Below are positions 8,100 to 16,529 of a stretch of 39,924 nt of DNA, in pieces (the stretch's first letter is position 1; each line of letters starts with the position of its first letter). The translations under genes were made by a program, and so were the position numbers. The notes under the pieces were generated by a model that did not search any database, had not been told where the DNA came from, and saw only the letters and a program-made list of their open reading frames with translations. The DNA comes from an uncultured Bacteroidales bacterium. Its GTDB lineage: Bacteria; Bacteroidota; Bacteroidia; Bacteroidales; Muribaculaceae. Where the stretch lies: the NCBI GenBank assembly GCA_958418815.1, contig CATZGB010000026.1, positions 1 to 39,924 on the forward strand, read 5' to 3'.

Positions 8100-10268
8100 A
8101 TGACCGACAGCCATACACTGCGCAATCTCGCGTTTGGCTCGGCCGGCCTCCTGACCCTCTCGCTGATGACGGCGACCGTGGTCGAGAGGCTGGCCGGGAG
8201 CGAGGCGGCGTTCACCGCCATATATCATTCGCCGTGGATGATCGCCCTCTGGGCGGTCTCCGCGGCTTGCTCGCTCGCGTGGCTGCTGGCCCGCAGGCGT
8301 GGCATGTCCGTTGCGGCGATGGGGCTGCATCTGTCGCTCTTGCTGATTCTCGCCGGCGCGGGAACCACCTATCTCTGGGGGAAGCAGGGGAAGGTCACCC
8401 TTGTCTGTGGCGAGCCCCCGGCTGACGGTTTCACCCTTGACGATGGTGGCCATGAGCCGTTGCCGTTCTCGCTGTCGCTCGACCATTCGGAGATTGAATA
8501 TTATCCCGGCACATCGTCGCCGATGGATTACGCCTCGGTGGTGGTTGTCAATGACGGGTCTGCCGCCCCGTCGCGCCGCCGCCTGTCGATGAACAACATA
8601 CTCGAGCTGCGGGGCTACCGTTTCTATCAGACATCGCTTGCCCCTGACAGTTCGACCCTCTCGGTGTCGTATGACCCCTGGGGGATAGGGGTGACTTACG
8701 CCGGTTACATATCGTTGATGTTGTCGATGGCCGGATTCTTCATGTCGCGCAAGAGCCGTTTCCGCCAGCTGTTGCGCCGTTCCGTCCCGTTGTTTCTGCT
8801 TCTCCTCACCGAAACCGCCGCAGCCGCCCCCGCTCCCCCGCCTCAGACCATCCCCAAGGCTTTGGCCGCCCGCCTCGGCAAGGTGTATGTCTACTGGGGC
8901 GACCGGGTGATGCCGCTGCAGACTATGGCGCGTGATTTCTGCCTGAAAGTCAACGGTTCCACATCTTACCGTGGTCTGACCGCCGAGCAGGTGGTCGCGG
9001 GATGGCTCTTCTATTATGATTCCTGGAAGAATGAACCGTTCATTAAGGTCGAGGGTGAGGAGACCTCACGGTTGCTCGGGCTTGACGGAGGGGGATATGC
9101 CTCGATAAAGGATTTCTACACCACACGTGGTTACAGGCTCGAACACGCGGTGGCCGACGATCTTGCCGACCGGAAGCTGCGCGACACCGACTCGCGGGTG
9201 GCGTTGGTGACGATGGTCTGCACGGGGTCTGCCTTCAGGGTTTTTCCTGTGGTCGTCTCTCACGATGGGCCTGTCGAATGGCTGTCATTCGCCGACCGCC
9301 CCCCTGCCGACATCGACGGGGAGGGCTACATATTCATGACCACGGTGCTTGACCGCATATCTCGCGAGGTGGCGGCCAGGCAATGGAAAAATGCCGATGA
9401 TGAGATTTCCCGGTTGCGGGATTTCCAGTCTTCCATCCCGGGAGTCACGCTCCCGTCGGCCTCGCGTCTTGAGGCTGAACTCCTCTACAACCGTTATGGC
9501 AGTCCCCTATGGCCCGGTCTTGTGGCTCTTATGCTGGCTGTCGCCGGTCTCTTCCCCTTATGTTCAAGGTGCCGGCGTGCCTGCTTCCTTCTGACTGTGG
9601 CCCTGTTTGGCTGGGTGAGCCTGCTGATGGGGTTGAGGTGGTATGTCGGGGGGCATGTCCCCTTGTCAAACGGCTACGAGACCATGTTGCTTATGGGATG
9701 GCTGTCGATAGGAGCCGCTGTGGGTTTCTTCCCGGCAAAGAGGTTTGGCCCCGCGGCATACGCCGCCCTTGCCGTCGGCGGCCTGTCGCTGCTTGTGGCG
9801 ATGATGGGCAGAGGCGGGGCCACGGTGTCTCATCTGATGCCGGTGCTGGCATCCCCGCTGCTCTCCATCCATGTGCTGCTTGTGATGGCCTCCTACGCGT
9901 TGCTGGCGGTCATCGCCATCCTGTCAGGTGTGGCCCTGGGTGTGGGGGCATCAACCCGGAAAGGGGCATCTATGGCGCGTCTCTGCGCCCTGTTGCTTTA
10001 CCCCGGGGTGTTTCTGCTTGCCGCCGGGATTTTTGTCGGGGCGGTGTGGGCCAACCAGTCGTGGGGACGCTACTGGGGGTGGGATCCCAAAGAGACCTGG
10101 GCGCTGGTCACATTGCTGGTGTATGCCTTCCCGCTCCATGGCTCCTCGTTCCCGTCTTTCCGCCGTCCCCGTGTGCTGTGTCTCTACCTGCTCCTGGCTT
10201 TCTTGTCGGTGCTGATGACCTATTTCGGGGTCAATCATCTCCTTTCCGGACTTCACTCCTACGCCTGA
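8100..10268 (+). CDS. fused ResB-CcsA cytochrome c assembly protein (System II)
   Basis: A 722-residue polytopic protein. The N-terminal third carries three membrane helices, a soluble ResB-like segment and another helix near LMLSMAGFFMSRKSRFR. A periplasmic segment leads to a multi-helix CcsA domain with the Trp-rich haem-handling motif GRYWGWDPKETWA and the preceding SNGYETMLLMGW. CcsBA fusions export haem and ligate it to CxxCH motifs. GTG at 8097 directly precedes ATG at 8100; I prefer the ATG. Being the last gene of the operon, 9 nt after a di-heme cytochrome, suggests it is dedicated to that partner, though it could serve other cytochromes too. No other cytochrome maturation gene is in the window. 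Confidence 0.9.
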   Translation: MTDSHTLRNLAFGSAGLLTLSLMTATVVERLAGSEAAFTAIYHSPWMIALWAVSAACSLAWLLARRRGMSVAAMGLHLSLLLILAGAGTTYLWGKQGKVTLVCGEPPADGFTLDDGGHEPLPFSLSLDHSEIEYYPGTSSPMDYASVVVVNDGSAAPSRRRLSMNNILELRGYRFYQTSLAPDSSTLSVSYDPWGIGVTYAGYISLMLSMAGFFMSRKSRFRQLLRRSVPLFLLLLTETAAAAPAPPPQTIPKALAARLGKVYVYWGDRVMPLQTMARDFCLKVNGSTSYRGLTAEQVVAGWLFYYDSWKNEPFIKVEGEETSRLLGLDGGGYASIKDFYTTRGYRLEHAVADDLADRKLRDTDSRVALVTMVCTGSAFRVFPVVVSHDGPVEWLSFADRPPADIDGEGYIFMTTVLDRISREVAARQWKNADDEISRLRDFQSSIPGVTLPSASRLEAELLYNRYGSPLWPGLVALMLAVAGLFPLCSRCRRACFLLTVALFGWVSLLMGLRWYVGGHVPLSNGYETMLLMGWLSIGAAVGFFPAKRFGPAAYAALAVGGLSLLVAMMGRGGATVSHLMPVLASPLLSIHVLLVMASYALLAVIAILSGVALGVGASTRKGASMARLCALLLYPGVFLLAAGIFVGAVWANQSWGRYWGWDPKETWALVTLLVYAFPLHGSSFPSFRRPRVLCLYLLLAFLSVLMTYFGVNHLLSGLHSYA

Positions 10269-10377
10269 AATCAACCTGTGGTGTCTGGCCTCCGCGAGGA
10301 TGCTTTAACACGCGTTAACAGTATGTGTGCATAAGATTAAACTGTGTAATTATAGTATATCTGACAAAATCTTTTTG

Positions 10378-10385
10378 TAACTTGC
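10378..10385 (+). promoter_or_regulatory. weak -7-like element before the acyl-CoA synthetase gene
   Basis: TAACTTGC resembles the usual TAACTTTG with one T missing. It lies 50 nt before the start codon in an AT-rich spacer. No clear -33 element was found, so this is tentative. Confidence 0.3.
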
Positions 10386-10401
10386 GGGCGTTTCCAACTA
10401 C

Positions 10402-10441
10402 GAATCAGGTACATTATGATAGAATCAGGTAGATTATGATT
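10402..10441 (+). repeat. 20-nt tandem duplication spanning the translation start
   Basis: Copy 1 (10402-10421) and copy 2 (10422-10441) are adjacent and match at 18 of 20 positions. Each contains ATTATGAT, so the ATG is duplicated. The ATG of copy 2 (10436) starts the synthetase. The ATG of copy 1 (10416) opens a 7-codon frame (MIESGRL) whose TGA overlaps the real start as ATGA. Confidence 0.85.
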
Positions 10442-12154
10442 GAACGTTTCACAAACCGCACAGATTTTGAGAGCTATGCCGACTTCGCCGCCAATTTCAA
10501 GCTGACCATCCCTCGCGATTTCAATTTCGCGTATGATGTGGTGGACGTGTGGGCTGCCGAGGAGCCTTCCAGGGAGGCGTTGTTATGGACCAATCCCGAG
10601 GGGGAGGAACGGCGATTCACTTTCGCCGACATGAAGGAGCAGTCAGACCAGACCGCCTCTTTCTTCCAAAGCCTCGGGGTCGGCAAGGGGACGAGGGTGA
10701 TGCTGATGCTCAAACGCCACTGGCAGTTCTGGCCCGCGATGATGGCCCTCCATAAGCTCGGGGCCGTGGCTATCCCGGCCACCTACCTGCTTACGGCCGA
10801 GGATATCGAATACCGTTGCCGCATGGCCGACATAAAGGTGATTGTCGCTGCCGGAGACGCAGACATGGTGGAGCATATCGATGAGGCGCGTCCCCGCTGC
10901 AAGAGCCTTGAATGGCTGGTCTCAACCGGGCCTTGCGTGCCGGCGGGATGGCTTGACTTCAACAAGGGCATAGATGGCGCCCCTTCTTTCCGCCGTCCTG
11001 ATAAAGTCAACAGCAACTCCGACGTGATGCTGCTTTATTTCACCTCCGGCACCTCCGGCGAGCCGAAGATGGTGGCCCATGACTTCACATATCCCTTGGG
11101 ACATATCGTGACAGCCCGTTTCTGGCACAACCTGCGTCCGGGCGACATCCACCTGACCCTGGCCGACACCGGCTGGGGAAAGGCTGTGTGGGGCAAGCTT
11201 TACGGACAATGGATCTGCGGGGCCGATGTGTTTGTGTATGACTTCGACAAGTTCGTGCCTAAAGACCTGCTGGGGATAATGGAGAAATACCGCATCAACT
11301 CCTTCTGCGCGCCTCCGACGGTGTTCAGGTTCCTGATAAGGGAGGATGTCAAGGCGTTTGACCTCTCGGCCCTCGACCGCTGCACGATTGCCGGAGAGGC
11401 GCTGAATCCATCGGTGTTCGAGAAATGGAAGGAGCTTACCGGCATCTCGCTCCGCGAGGGGTTCGGCCAGACCGAGACCACGCTGACCGTCGGCACCTTC
11501 CCTTGGGTGGAGCCGCGTCCCGGCTCGATGGGGCTTCCAAATCCGCTGTACGGGATAGACATCGTGGATGAGGATGGAAACCCGGTGGATGACAATGTGA
11601 ACGGGGAGATTGTCATAAGGGCCGACCGCGACGGGGAGAAACCCGCAGGGCTGTTCAAGGAGTATCTCGACGATGAGGAACTGACCGCCAACGCCTGGCA
11701 CGACGGCCTCTACCATACAGGCGACATCGCCTGGCGCGACAAAGACGGCTACCTGTGGTTTGTCAGCCGCAAGGATGACGTGATAAAGTCGTCGGGCTAC
11801 CGCATAGGCCCGTTCGAGGTCGAGAGCGCGTGCCTGACCCATCCGGCAGTGGTGGAGTGTGCAATCACCGCCGTGCCCGACGATGTCAGGGGGCAGATTG
11901 TCAAGGCCACAATCGTGCTTGCCGCCGATTATGTGCAGCAGGCGGGTGCTGACCTCGTGAAGGACATCCAGAACCATGTGAAGCGCATCACGGCCCCTTA
12001 CAAATATCCCCGCGTGATAGAGTTTGTCAAGGAGCTGCCAAAGACCATATCGGGCAAAATCCGCCGTGTGGCCATCCGTGCCTCCGACGCGGCCAACTCG
12101 GCCTTGCAGGCCGCCAAACCTGCGGCGGGCGACAAGGGAATCATCCATGCCTGA
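10436..12154 (+). CDS. AMP-forming acyl-CoA synthetase (acetyl-/medium-chain type)
   Basis: A 572-residue cytosolic ANL-superfamily enzyme that would activate a carboxylic acid to an acyl-adenylate and then to acyl-CoA. Visible motifs in order: the P-loop-like LLYFTSGTSGEPKM near residue 200, GEALNPSVFEKW, REGFGQTETT (adenine pocket), YHTGDIAWRDKDGYLWFVSR with the hinge region SRKDDVIKSSGYRIGPFEVE, and the C-terminal catalytic Lys in PKTISGKIRR. Overall it resembles the medium-chain/acetate-propionate synthetases of Bacteroidales; chain-length specificity is not readable. The start context is a tandem duplication that creates an overlapping mini-ORF, which may modulate translation. It stands alone between the cytochrome operon and a non-coding spacer. 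Confidence 0.92.
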   Translation: MIERFTNRTDFESYADFAANFKLTIPRDFNFAYDVVDVWAAEEPSREALLWTNPEGEERRFTFADMKEQSDQTASFFQSLGVGKGTRVMLMLKRHWQFWPAMMALHKLGAVAIPATYLLTAEDIEYRCRMADIKVIVAAGDADMVEHIDEARPRCKSLEWLVSTGPCVPAGWLDFNKGIDGAPSFRRPDKVNSNSDVMLLYFTSGTSGEPKMVAHDFTYPLGHIVTARFWHNLRPGDIHLTLADTGWGKAVWGKLYGQWICGADVFVYDFDKFVPKDLLGIMEKYRINSFCAPPTVFRFLIREDVKAFDLSALDRCTIAGEALNPSVFEKWKELTGISLREGFGQTETTLTVGTFPWVEPRPGSMGLPNPLYGIDIVDEDGNPVDDNVNGEIVIRADRDGEKPAGLFKEYLDDEELTANAWHDGLYHTGDIAWRDKDGYLWFVSRKDDVIKSSGYRIGPFEVESACLTHPAVVECAITAVPDDVRGQIVKATIVLAADYVQQAGADLVKDIQNHVKRITAPYKYPRVIEFVKELPKTISGKIRRVAIRASDAANSALQAAKPAAGDKGIIHA

Positions 12155-12175
12155 CAGGCGGGTTGGGTATGGTGC

Positions 12176-12240
12176 AAAAAAAAATTACTCGTCGTCGCGA
12201 CGAATAATCTTCTTACCTTAAATCTAATACCATGAAAAAC
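12176..12240 (-). ncRNA. candidate small RNA (about 65 nt) with tiny ORF MVLDLR
   Basis: On the minus strand a perfect -7 element (TACCTTTG, 12253-12246) is followed by about 30 nt, then a 10-bp hairpin (12208-12184, one G-U pair, 5-nt loop) and nine T residues (12184-12176). This is a complete short transcription unit with no room for a normal gene. It contains a 7-codon frame at 12233-12213 reading MVLDLR then stop. The hairpin also lies just past the stop of the synthetase gene and could end plus-strand transcripts. Whether the RNA acts as a regulator, encodes the hexapeptide or is a decoy is unknown. I believe similar elements recur in Bacteroidales but cannot confirm it here. Confidence 0.6.
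12184..12208 (-). terminator. intrinsic terminator of the small RNA
   Basis: A 10-bp stem with loop GCGAC, centred on the palindrome TCGTCGCGACGA, is followed on the minus strand by a run of nine T. On the plus strand the stem is followed by TCTTCTT, so weaker bidirectional action is possible. Confidence 0.75.
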
Positions 12241-12245
12241 TGATG

Positions 12246-12253
12246 CAAAGGTA
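12246..12253 (-). promoter_or_regulatory. -7 element of the small RNA, with upstream inverted repeat
   Basis: Minus-strand TACCTTTG fits TAnnTTTG. Just upstream, in the -33 zone, is an 8-bp inverted repeat TTATGTTG-TG-CAACATAA at about 12262-12279, a possible operator or simply the -33 context. Confidence 0.55.
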
Positions 12254-12477
12254 GTGGTTTTATGTTGTGCAACATAATTTTGGGGCAAGAAAATGTGTCA
12301 TATTAAGTTTTGTTAACTTATATGGCGCGTTTTTCGTGTGGTTTTGAATATTTGTTAACAATTGCGGGTGGATTTAACAAAATAGGATTGACTTGACGGT
12401 TTGATTTTACCAAAAAAATCTTTAACGGAAACCGTAAAGTAGGGAGGCGGCGGGGATGGCGATTGCGGGGATTTTTG

Positions 12478-12485
12478 TAACTTTG
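12478..12485 (+). promoter_or_regulatory. -7 element for the THUMP methyltransferase / purD run
   Basis: TAACTTTG lies 26 nt before the start at 12511. The rest of the 356-nt gap before this gene is AT-rich and holds the small RNA plus several TTTGTTAAC-like words (12308-12317, 12351-12361, 12373-12382) of unknown meaning. Confidence 0.6.
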
Positions 12486-12510
12486 CACAAAATTTGATGA
12501 CTTTCACCGT

Positions 12511-14178
12511 ATGGCGAACGAACGTTTTGAAATGGTGGCGAAGACCTTCCAGGGATTGGAAGATGTGCTTGCCGAGGAATTGCGCGCACTGGGCGCGGAG
12601 AATGTGGAACCCGGCAAGAGGATGGTGTCGTTCGAGGGAGACCTCGAAATGCTTTACCGTGCCAATCTGAGCTGCCGCACGGCGTTGAGGATTCTCAAGC
12701 CGATATACAAGTTCATAGCCCGCGACACAGACGAGCTGTATGAATACGCCAAGGAATTCGACTGGGGGAAACTGATGTCGCCGTCAAGCACTTTCGCTAT
12801 CGACACGGTGGCATACAGCGACGAGTTCACCCATTCCCGATTTGTGACATACAGGATAAAGGACGCGATTGTCGACTGGTTCAAGGACCGTTACGGCGAC
12901 GATGTGCGTCCAGGTGTGCGTCTGCAGGATGCGGATGTGATGATAAATGTGCATATCGCGGGCGACCGGGTGACCTTGTCGCTCGACTCCTCGGGGGAGT
13001 CGCTCCACAAGCGCGGCTACCGTGTGGCCCAGACCGAGGCCCCCATCAACGAGGTGCTGGCCGCCGGCATTATCCTGAAAAGCGGATGGCGCGGCGACTG
13101 TCCGCTGGTCGACCCCATGTGTGGCTCGGGCACATTCCTCATCGAGGCGGCCCTCATCGCCGCCAACATCAATCCGGGTGTCTACCGTCGGCACTTCTCA
13201 TTCGAGAACTGGCGCGACTTCGACCCCGAGCTGTTTGACCGTCTGTACAATGACGACTCCAACGAGAAGGAGTTCAATTTCAAGATATACGGCGCCGACA
13301 TCTCCCCCAAGGCTGTCGAGATTGCCGAGAAGAACATCAAGAGCGCGGGTGTGGGGCGTATGATAGAGCTGGAGACAAAGCCTCTGTCGGCCTGGACCGA
13401 AGCCCCCGCCAACGGTGTGCTGGTCACCAATCCCCCTTACGGCGAGCGCATCTCCTCTGACGACATGGAGGGGCTTTACGAGCTTATCGGTTCAAAGCTG
13501 AAGAATGTCTTCAAAGGCTATCACGCCTGGATTATCGGTTACCACGAGGAGTATTTCCACCGCGTGGGGCTGGCCCCGTCTACCAAGATGCCGATTCTCA
13601 ACGGCGCGCTGGAATGCCAGCTGCGCGAGTATATCATCTTTGAGGGTGATTACAAGAGTTTCCGCAGCCAGGGTGGCCGTCTGCGCGACGTGGAGGAGAA
13701 GAAGGAGCAGCGCGCGGCTGGATACAAAGACCGCCGCAAGGACTTCAAAGAGTCTCGCAAGGAACGTGACGGAGGATTCCGCAAGGAGTTCCGCCGCGAC
13801 GGTGATGACCGACGCCCGGGGCCGCGCGACCGCCGCAAGCCCGGAGAGGAACGCCCGTTCCGCGAGAAGAGGGCCGAGCGACGCGAAAACCGGGCCAAGG
13901 AACCCCGCAACAAGCTTGAGGAGCGTTACCGTCCGGGTGGCAAGAGGTTCGGCCCGCAGGAGCGTGACGGGTTCCGAAAGGATTCCGACCGGAGGGAGCG
14001 TGGCTTCGACAGGGGCGAGAGACGCGGTTTCGACAAGGACCGCCGTGGCTTCGAGGAGAGGCCGCGCCAGTCGGAGAACCCGCTGGCGATACGCCGCAAC
14101 CCCGAGGCGTTGAAGTCGATCACCGGCAAGCAGCCGACATTGCCCGTGATGCGCGCCCGCAAGAACAAAGAGGAATAA
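12511..14178 (+). CDS. THUMP-domain 23S rRNA guanine-N2 methyltransferase (RlmL-type) with Arg-rich tail
   Basis: A 555-residue protein. The N-terminal part (FEMVAKTFQGLEDVLAEEL) is the usual ferredoxin-like/THUMP RNA-binding module. The Rossmann methyltransferase follows, with SAM motif VDPMCGSGTFLIEAAL from residue 201 and the N6/N2 base-methylation motif NPPY at 307-310. This is the architecture of RlmL-N, which makes m2G in 23S rRNA using SAM. The core ends near residue 390. After it comes about 160 residues of Arg/Lys/Asp/Glu-rich, probably disordered sequence with RGF and RRGF repeats (GFDRGERRGFDKDRRGFEER), absent from a standard-length enzyme and likely RNA-binding. purD follows after 33 nt. 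Confidence 0.9.
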   Translation: MANERFEMVAKTFQGLEDVLAEELRALGAENVEPGKRMVSFEGDLEMLYRANLSCRTALRILKPIYKFIARDTDELYEYAKEFDWGKLMSPSSTFAIDTVAYSDEFTHSRFVTYRIKDAIVDWFKDRYGDDVRPGVRLQDADVMINVHIAGDRVTLSLDSSGESLHKRGYRVAQTEAPINEVLAAGIILKSGWRGDCPLVDPMCGSGTFLIEAALIAANINPGVYRRHFSFENWRDFDPELFDRLYNDDSNEKEFNFKIYGADISPKAVEIAEKNIKSAGVGRMIELETKPLSAWTEAPANGVLVTNPPYGERISSDDMEGLYELIGSKLKNVFKGYHAWIIGYHEEYFHRVGLAPSTKMPILNGALECQLREYIIFEGDYKSFRSQGGRLRDVEEKKEQRAAGYKDRRKDFKESRKERDGGFRKEFRRDGDDRRPGPRDRRKPGEERPFREKRAERRENRAKEPRNKLEERYRPGGKRFGPQERDGFRKDSDRRERGFDRGERRGFDKDRRGFEERPRQSENPLAIRRNPEALKSITGKQPTLPVMRARKNKEE

Positions 14179-14211
14179 GAAACAAAGAAAAAACAACATA
14201 ATATCCCCCCT

Positions 14212-15492
14212 ATGAACATTCTCCTGCTTGGCTCAGGCGGCCGTGAGTCGGCCCTGGCCTGGAAAATCAGTCAGAGTCCCGACTGCACCAACCTCATCAT
14301 CGCTCCCGGCAATGGCGGGACTGCCCGTTATGGCCGCAACCTCGCGCTCAAGCCCACCGACCTTGAGGCGGTGCTGGAGGCAGTGAAAGCCAACTCGATA
14401 GACATGGTGGTGGTAGGCAACGAAGACCCGCTGGTTGCCGGCATCACCGACTTCCTGGCCAAGGAGGCCCCGGAAGTGCTGGTGGTCGGCCCGTCGAAGG
14501 AGGGTGCCCGACTCGAAGGCAGCAAGGATTTCGCCAAGCAGTTCATGGAGGCCGAGGGGATTCCCACGGCCCGTTACCGCAGTTTCACCGCCGAGACCCT
14601 GGAGGAGGGGAAACAGTTCCTGGCCAGCCTCACACCCCCTTATGTGCTTAAGGCCGACGGCCTGGCCGCCGGAAAGGGAGTGCTGATCCTTGACAGTCTT
14701 GAGGAGGCTCAGAAAGAGCTTGCCGAGATGCTTGGCGGCATGTTCGGCGCCTCTTCCGCCACAGTGGTCATCGAGGAGTTCCTCAGCGGCATAGAATGCT
14801 CGGTGTTCGTGCTTACCGACGGCAACGGCGGTTACCGCGTGCTGCCTGTCGCGAAGGACTACAAGCGTATCCTCGAAGGTGACAAAGGCCCCAACACGGG
14901 AGGCATGGGGGCAGTGACCCCGGTTGCCTTCGCCGACGACGCTTTCATGGAGAAGGTGGAGACACGCATCATAAAGCCCACCGTCGAGGGGCTCCGCAAG
15001 CGCTCGATAGATTACAAGGGATTCATCTTCCTGGGCCTCATCAATGTCAAGGGTGAGCCGATGGTGATTGAATACAATGTCCGTATGGGCGACCCTGAGA
15101 CCGAAGCCGTGATGCTCCGTGTGGCCTCCGACCTTGTGCCGCTGCTCGCCGCCGCCGCCAAGGGTGACCTCGGCGACCTCCCCCTGGAGCATGACCCGAG
15201 GGCTGCCGCCACTGTGATGCTTGTCTCTGGAGGTTATCCCGGCTCTTACCCCAAAGGGAAGGTGATGAGCGGCCTTGACTGTGCCGACGGGAATCCTGAC
15301 ACGATTCTGTTCCATGCCGGGACGGCTGTCACTCCTGAGGGTGAAACCGTCACTTCCGGAGGCCGCGTGGTGGCCGTAAGCAGCTACGGCAAAGATCTCG
15401 CCGAGGCCCTTTCGCGCAGCTACGCGATGGTGGAGAAGGTGGATTTCGAAGGTAAGACATTCCGTCGCGACATAGGCAACGAGTTTGTCTGA
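14212..15492 (+). CDS. purD: phosphoribosylamine-glycine ligase
   Basis: A 426-residue ATP-grasp enzyme of purine synthesis that joins glycine to 5-phosphoribosylamine with ATP, giving GAR. The N-terminus MNILLLGSGGRESALAWK is diagnostic (GGRE-AL). The ATP-grasp core includes VLKADGLAAGKGV, DYKRILEGDKGPNTGGMGAV and YNVRMGDPETEAVM, all PurD landmarks. Length is normal for the family. It lies 33 nt after the rRNA methyltransferase and 29 nt before a membrane protein gene, with no terminator between them, so it is probably co-transcribed. No other pur gene is nearby, and no purine riboswitch is visible in the short leader. Confidence 0.97.
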   Translation: MNILLLGSGGRESALAWKISQSPDCTNLIIAPGNGGTARYGRNLALKPTDLEAVLEAVKANSIDMVVVGNEDPLVAGITDFLAKEAPEVLVVGPSKEGARLEGSKDFAKQFMEAEGIPTARYRSFTAETLEEGKQFLASLTPPYVLKADGLAAGKGVLILDSLEEAQKELAEMLGGMFGASSATVVIEEFLSGIECSVFVLTDGNGGYRVLPVAKDYKRILEGDKGPNTGGMGAVTPVAFADDAFMEKVETRIIKPTVEGLRKRSIDYKGFIFLGLINVKGEPMVIEYNVRMGDPETEAVMLRVASDLVPLLAAAAKGDLGDLPLEHDPRAAATVMLVSGGYPGSYPKGKVMSGLDCADGNPDTILFHAGTAVTPEGETVTSGGRVVAVSSYGKDLAEALSRSYAMVEKVDFEGKTFRRDIGNEFV

Positions 15493-15521
15493 TTGCCTGA
15501 CCGATACACACTGACTCGCCT

Positions 15522-16502
15522 ATGTTGTCTGAACGTGACCTGTCTGCATTCCTCCACACCCGTGCCTGCGCGATGGTGATGCTCGGGGTGGCCTGTGTGC
15601 TGGCGTGGGTGGCCTATGCCAAAGGAGGCGTGGTGCCTCTCGGCGGCCCTCTCGGCATCGGCCTTACTCCGGCGAGAGAGTGGCTCGGCAGCCCCCTGTC
15701 GTCGCTCGTGGCCTCTGTCGCCTGCACGGTGTCGATGGGTGTGCTGATAATATACGTCAACAGGGCGTTCAATGTCTTCCGTAGCCTCACGTCGCTGGTT
15801 GCAGGCTTGTTCTTCATCATGCAGACCTCGTTGCCCTCGGTCATGGACCGTTTCTACGGGGGCGACATTATGGGAGTGATGATGATGATATGCGTCGTGT
15901 TGCTGTTCAGTTCCTGGTCAGACGGGGCCTGTCAGCGGCGCATCTTTCTGATATTCTTTCTGATAGCCCTTGCCGGATTCACAGACTTGTCATATCTGCT
16001 TTACCTGCCGGTGTTTCTGGTGGGGTGTGTGCAGATGAGGGTCTTCGACCTGCGCACATTCCTGGCTGCGGGGATGGGGGTCATCACTCCCCCCTGGATT
16101 CTGTTCGGGTTCGGCCTGGTTGACCCGAGGGTGCTCCACTGGCCCGAACTGGTGGTCGCCTGGTCGATGTTCAGCGACCCCGATGTGGTGACCGCGCTTG
16201 TGGTGACCGGATTCACCCTGGTGGTCGGCGTTGGATTCACTGTCGCCAACCTGCTCAAGATACTGAGCTACAATTCCCGTGTGAGGGCCTTCAACGGGTT
16301 CCTGACCCTGCTGCTCTTCGCCACGGGGCTGTTCTCGATTTTGAATTTCAACAATTTCGCTTTCTATATCCCCCTGCTCAACTGTCTGACGGCCTATCAG
16401 ATAGCCCATTTTTTCACCTATCGGCGCAACCGCCGCAGCTATATCCCTATCCTGATTATTGTCGGGGCATATGTCGGATTTTATGTTTGGGGTGTTATAT
16501 AG
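15522..16502 (+). CDS. conserved multi-pass membrane protein of unknown function
   Basis: A 326-residue protein with roughly eight hydrophobic segments, for example MVMLGVACVLAWVAYA, VMMMICVVLLFSS, IFLIFFLIALAGFTDLSYLL and IPILIIVGAYVGFYVWGVI at the C-terminus. No catalytic motif stands out. Length, helix layout and position next to pdxB suggest a conserved Bacteroidales membrane protein, but I cannot name the family securely. It lies in a same-strand run between purD (29 nt) and pdxB (27 nt). Confidence 0.75.
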   Translation: MLSERDLSAFLHTRACAMVMLGVACVLAWVAYAKGGVVPLGGPLGIGLTPAREWLGSPLSSLVASVACTVSMGVLIIYVNRAFNVFRSLTSLVAGLFFIMQTSLPSVMDRFYGGDIMGVMMMICVVLLFSSWSDGACQRRIFLIFFLIALAGFTDLSYLLYLPVFLVGCVQMRVFDLRTFLAAGMGVITPPWILFGFGLVDPRVLHWPELVVAWSMFSDPDVVTALVVTGFTLVVGVGFTVANLLKILSYNSRVRAFNGFLTLLLFATGLFSILNFNNFAFYIPLLNCLTAYQIAHFFTYRRNRRSYIPILIIVGAYVGFYVWGVI

Positions 16503-16529
16503 GTATCAGATTGATTGAATCCTCAGCCA

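Noticed and set aside
6756..8486. A 576-codon open frame antisense to the di-heme cytochrome gene
   Set aside because: It mirrors a gene with clear CxxCH motifs, has a low-complexity His/Gly/Val/Arg-rich product and crosses a real gene boundary. It is a GC-rich shadow frame.
10922..12148. A 408-codon open frame antisense to the acyl-CoA synthetase
   Set aside because: No recognisable domain; the sense frame carries every ANL motif.
12351..12382. TTGTTAACAA and related words as a Rex operator
   Set aside because: Rex sites are longer (TTGTGAA-type half sites with an AT spacer). Single TTAAC-rich words are expected by chance in this AT-rich spacer.
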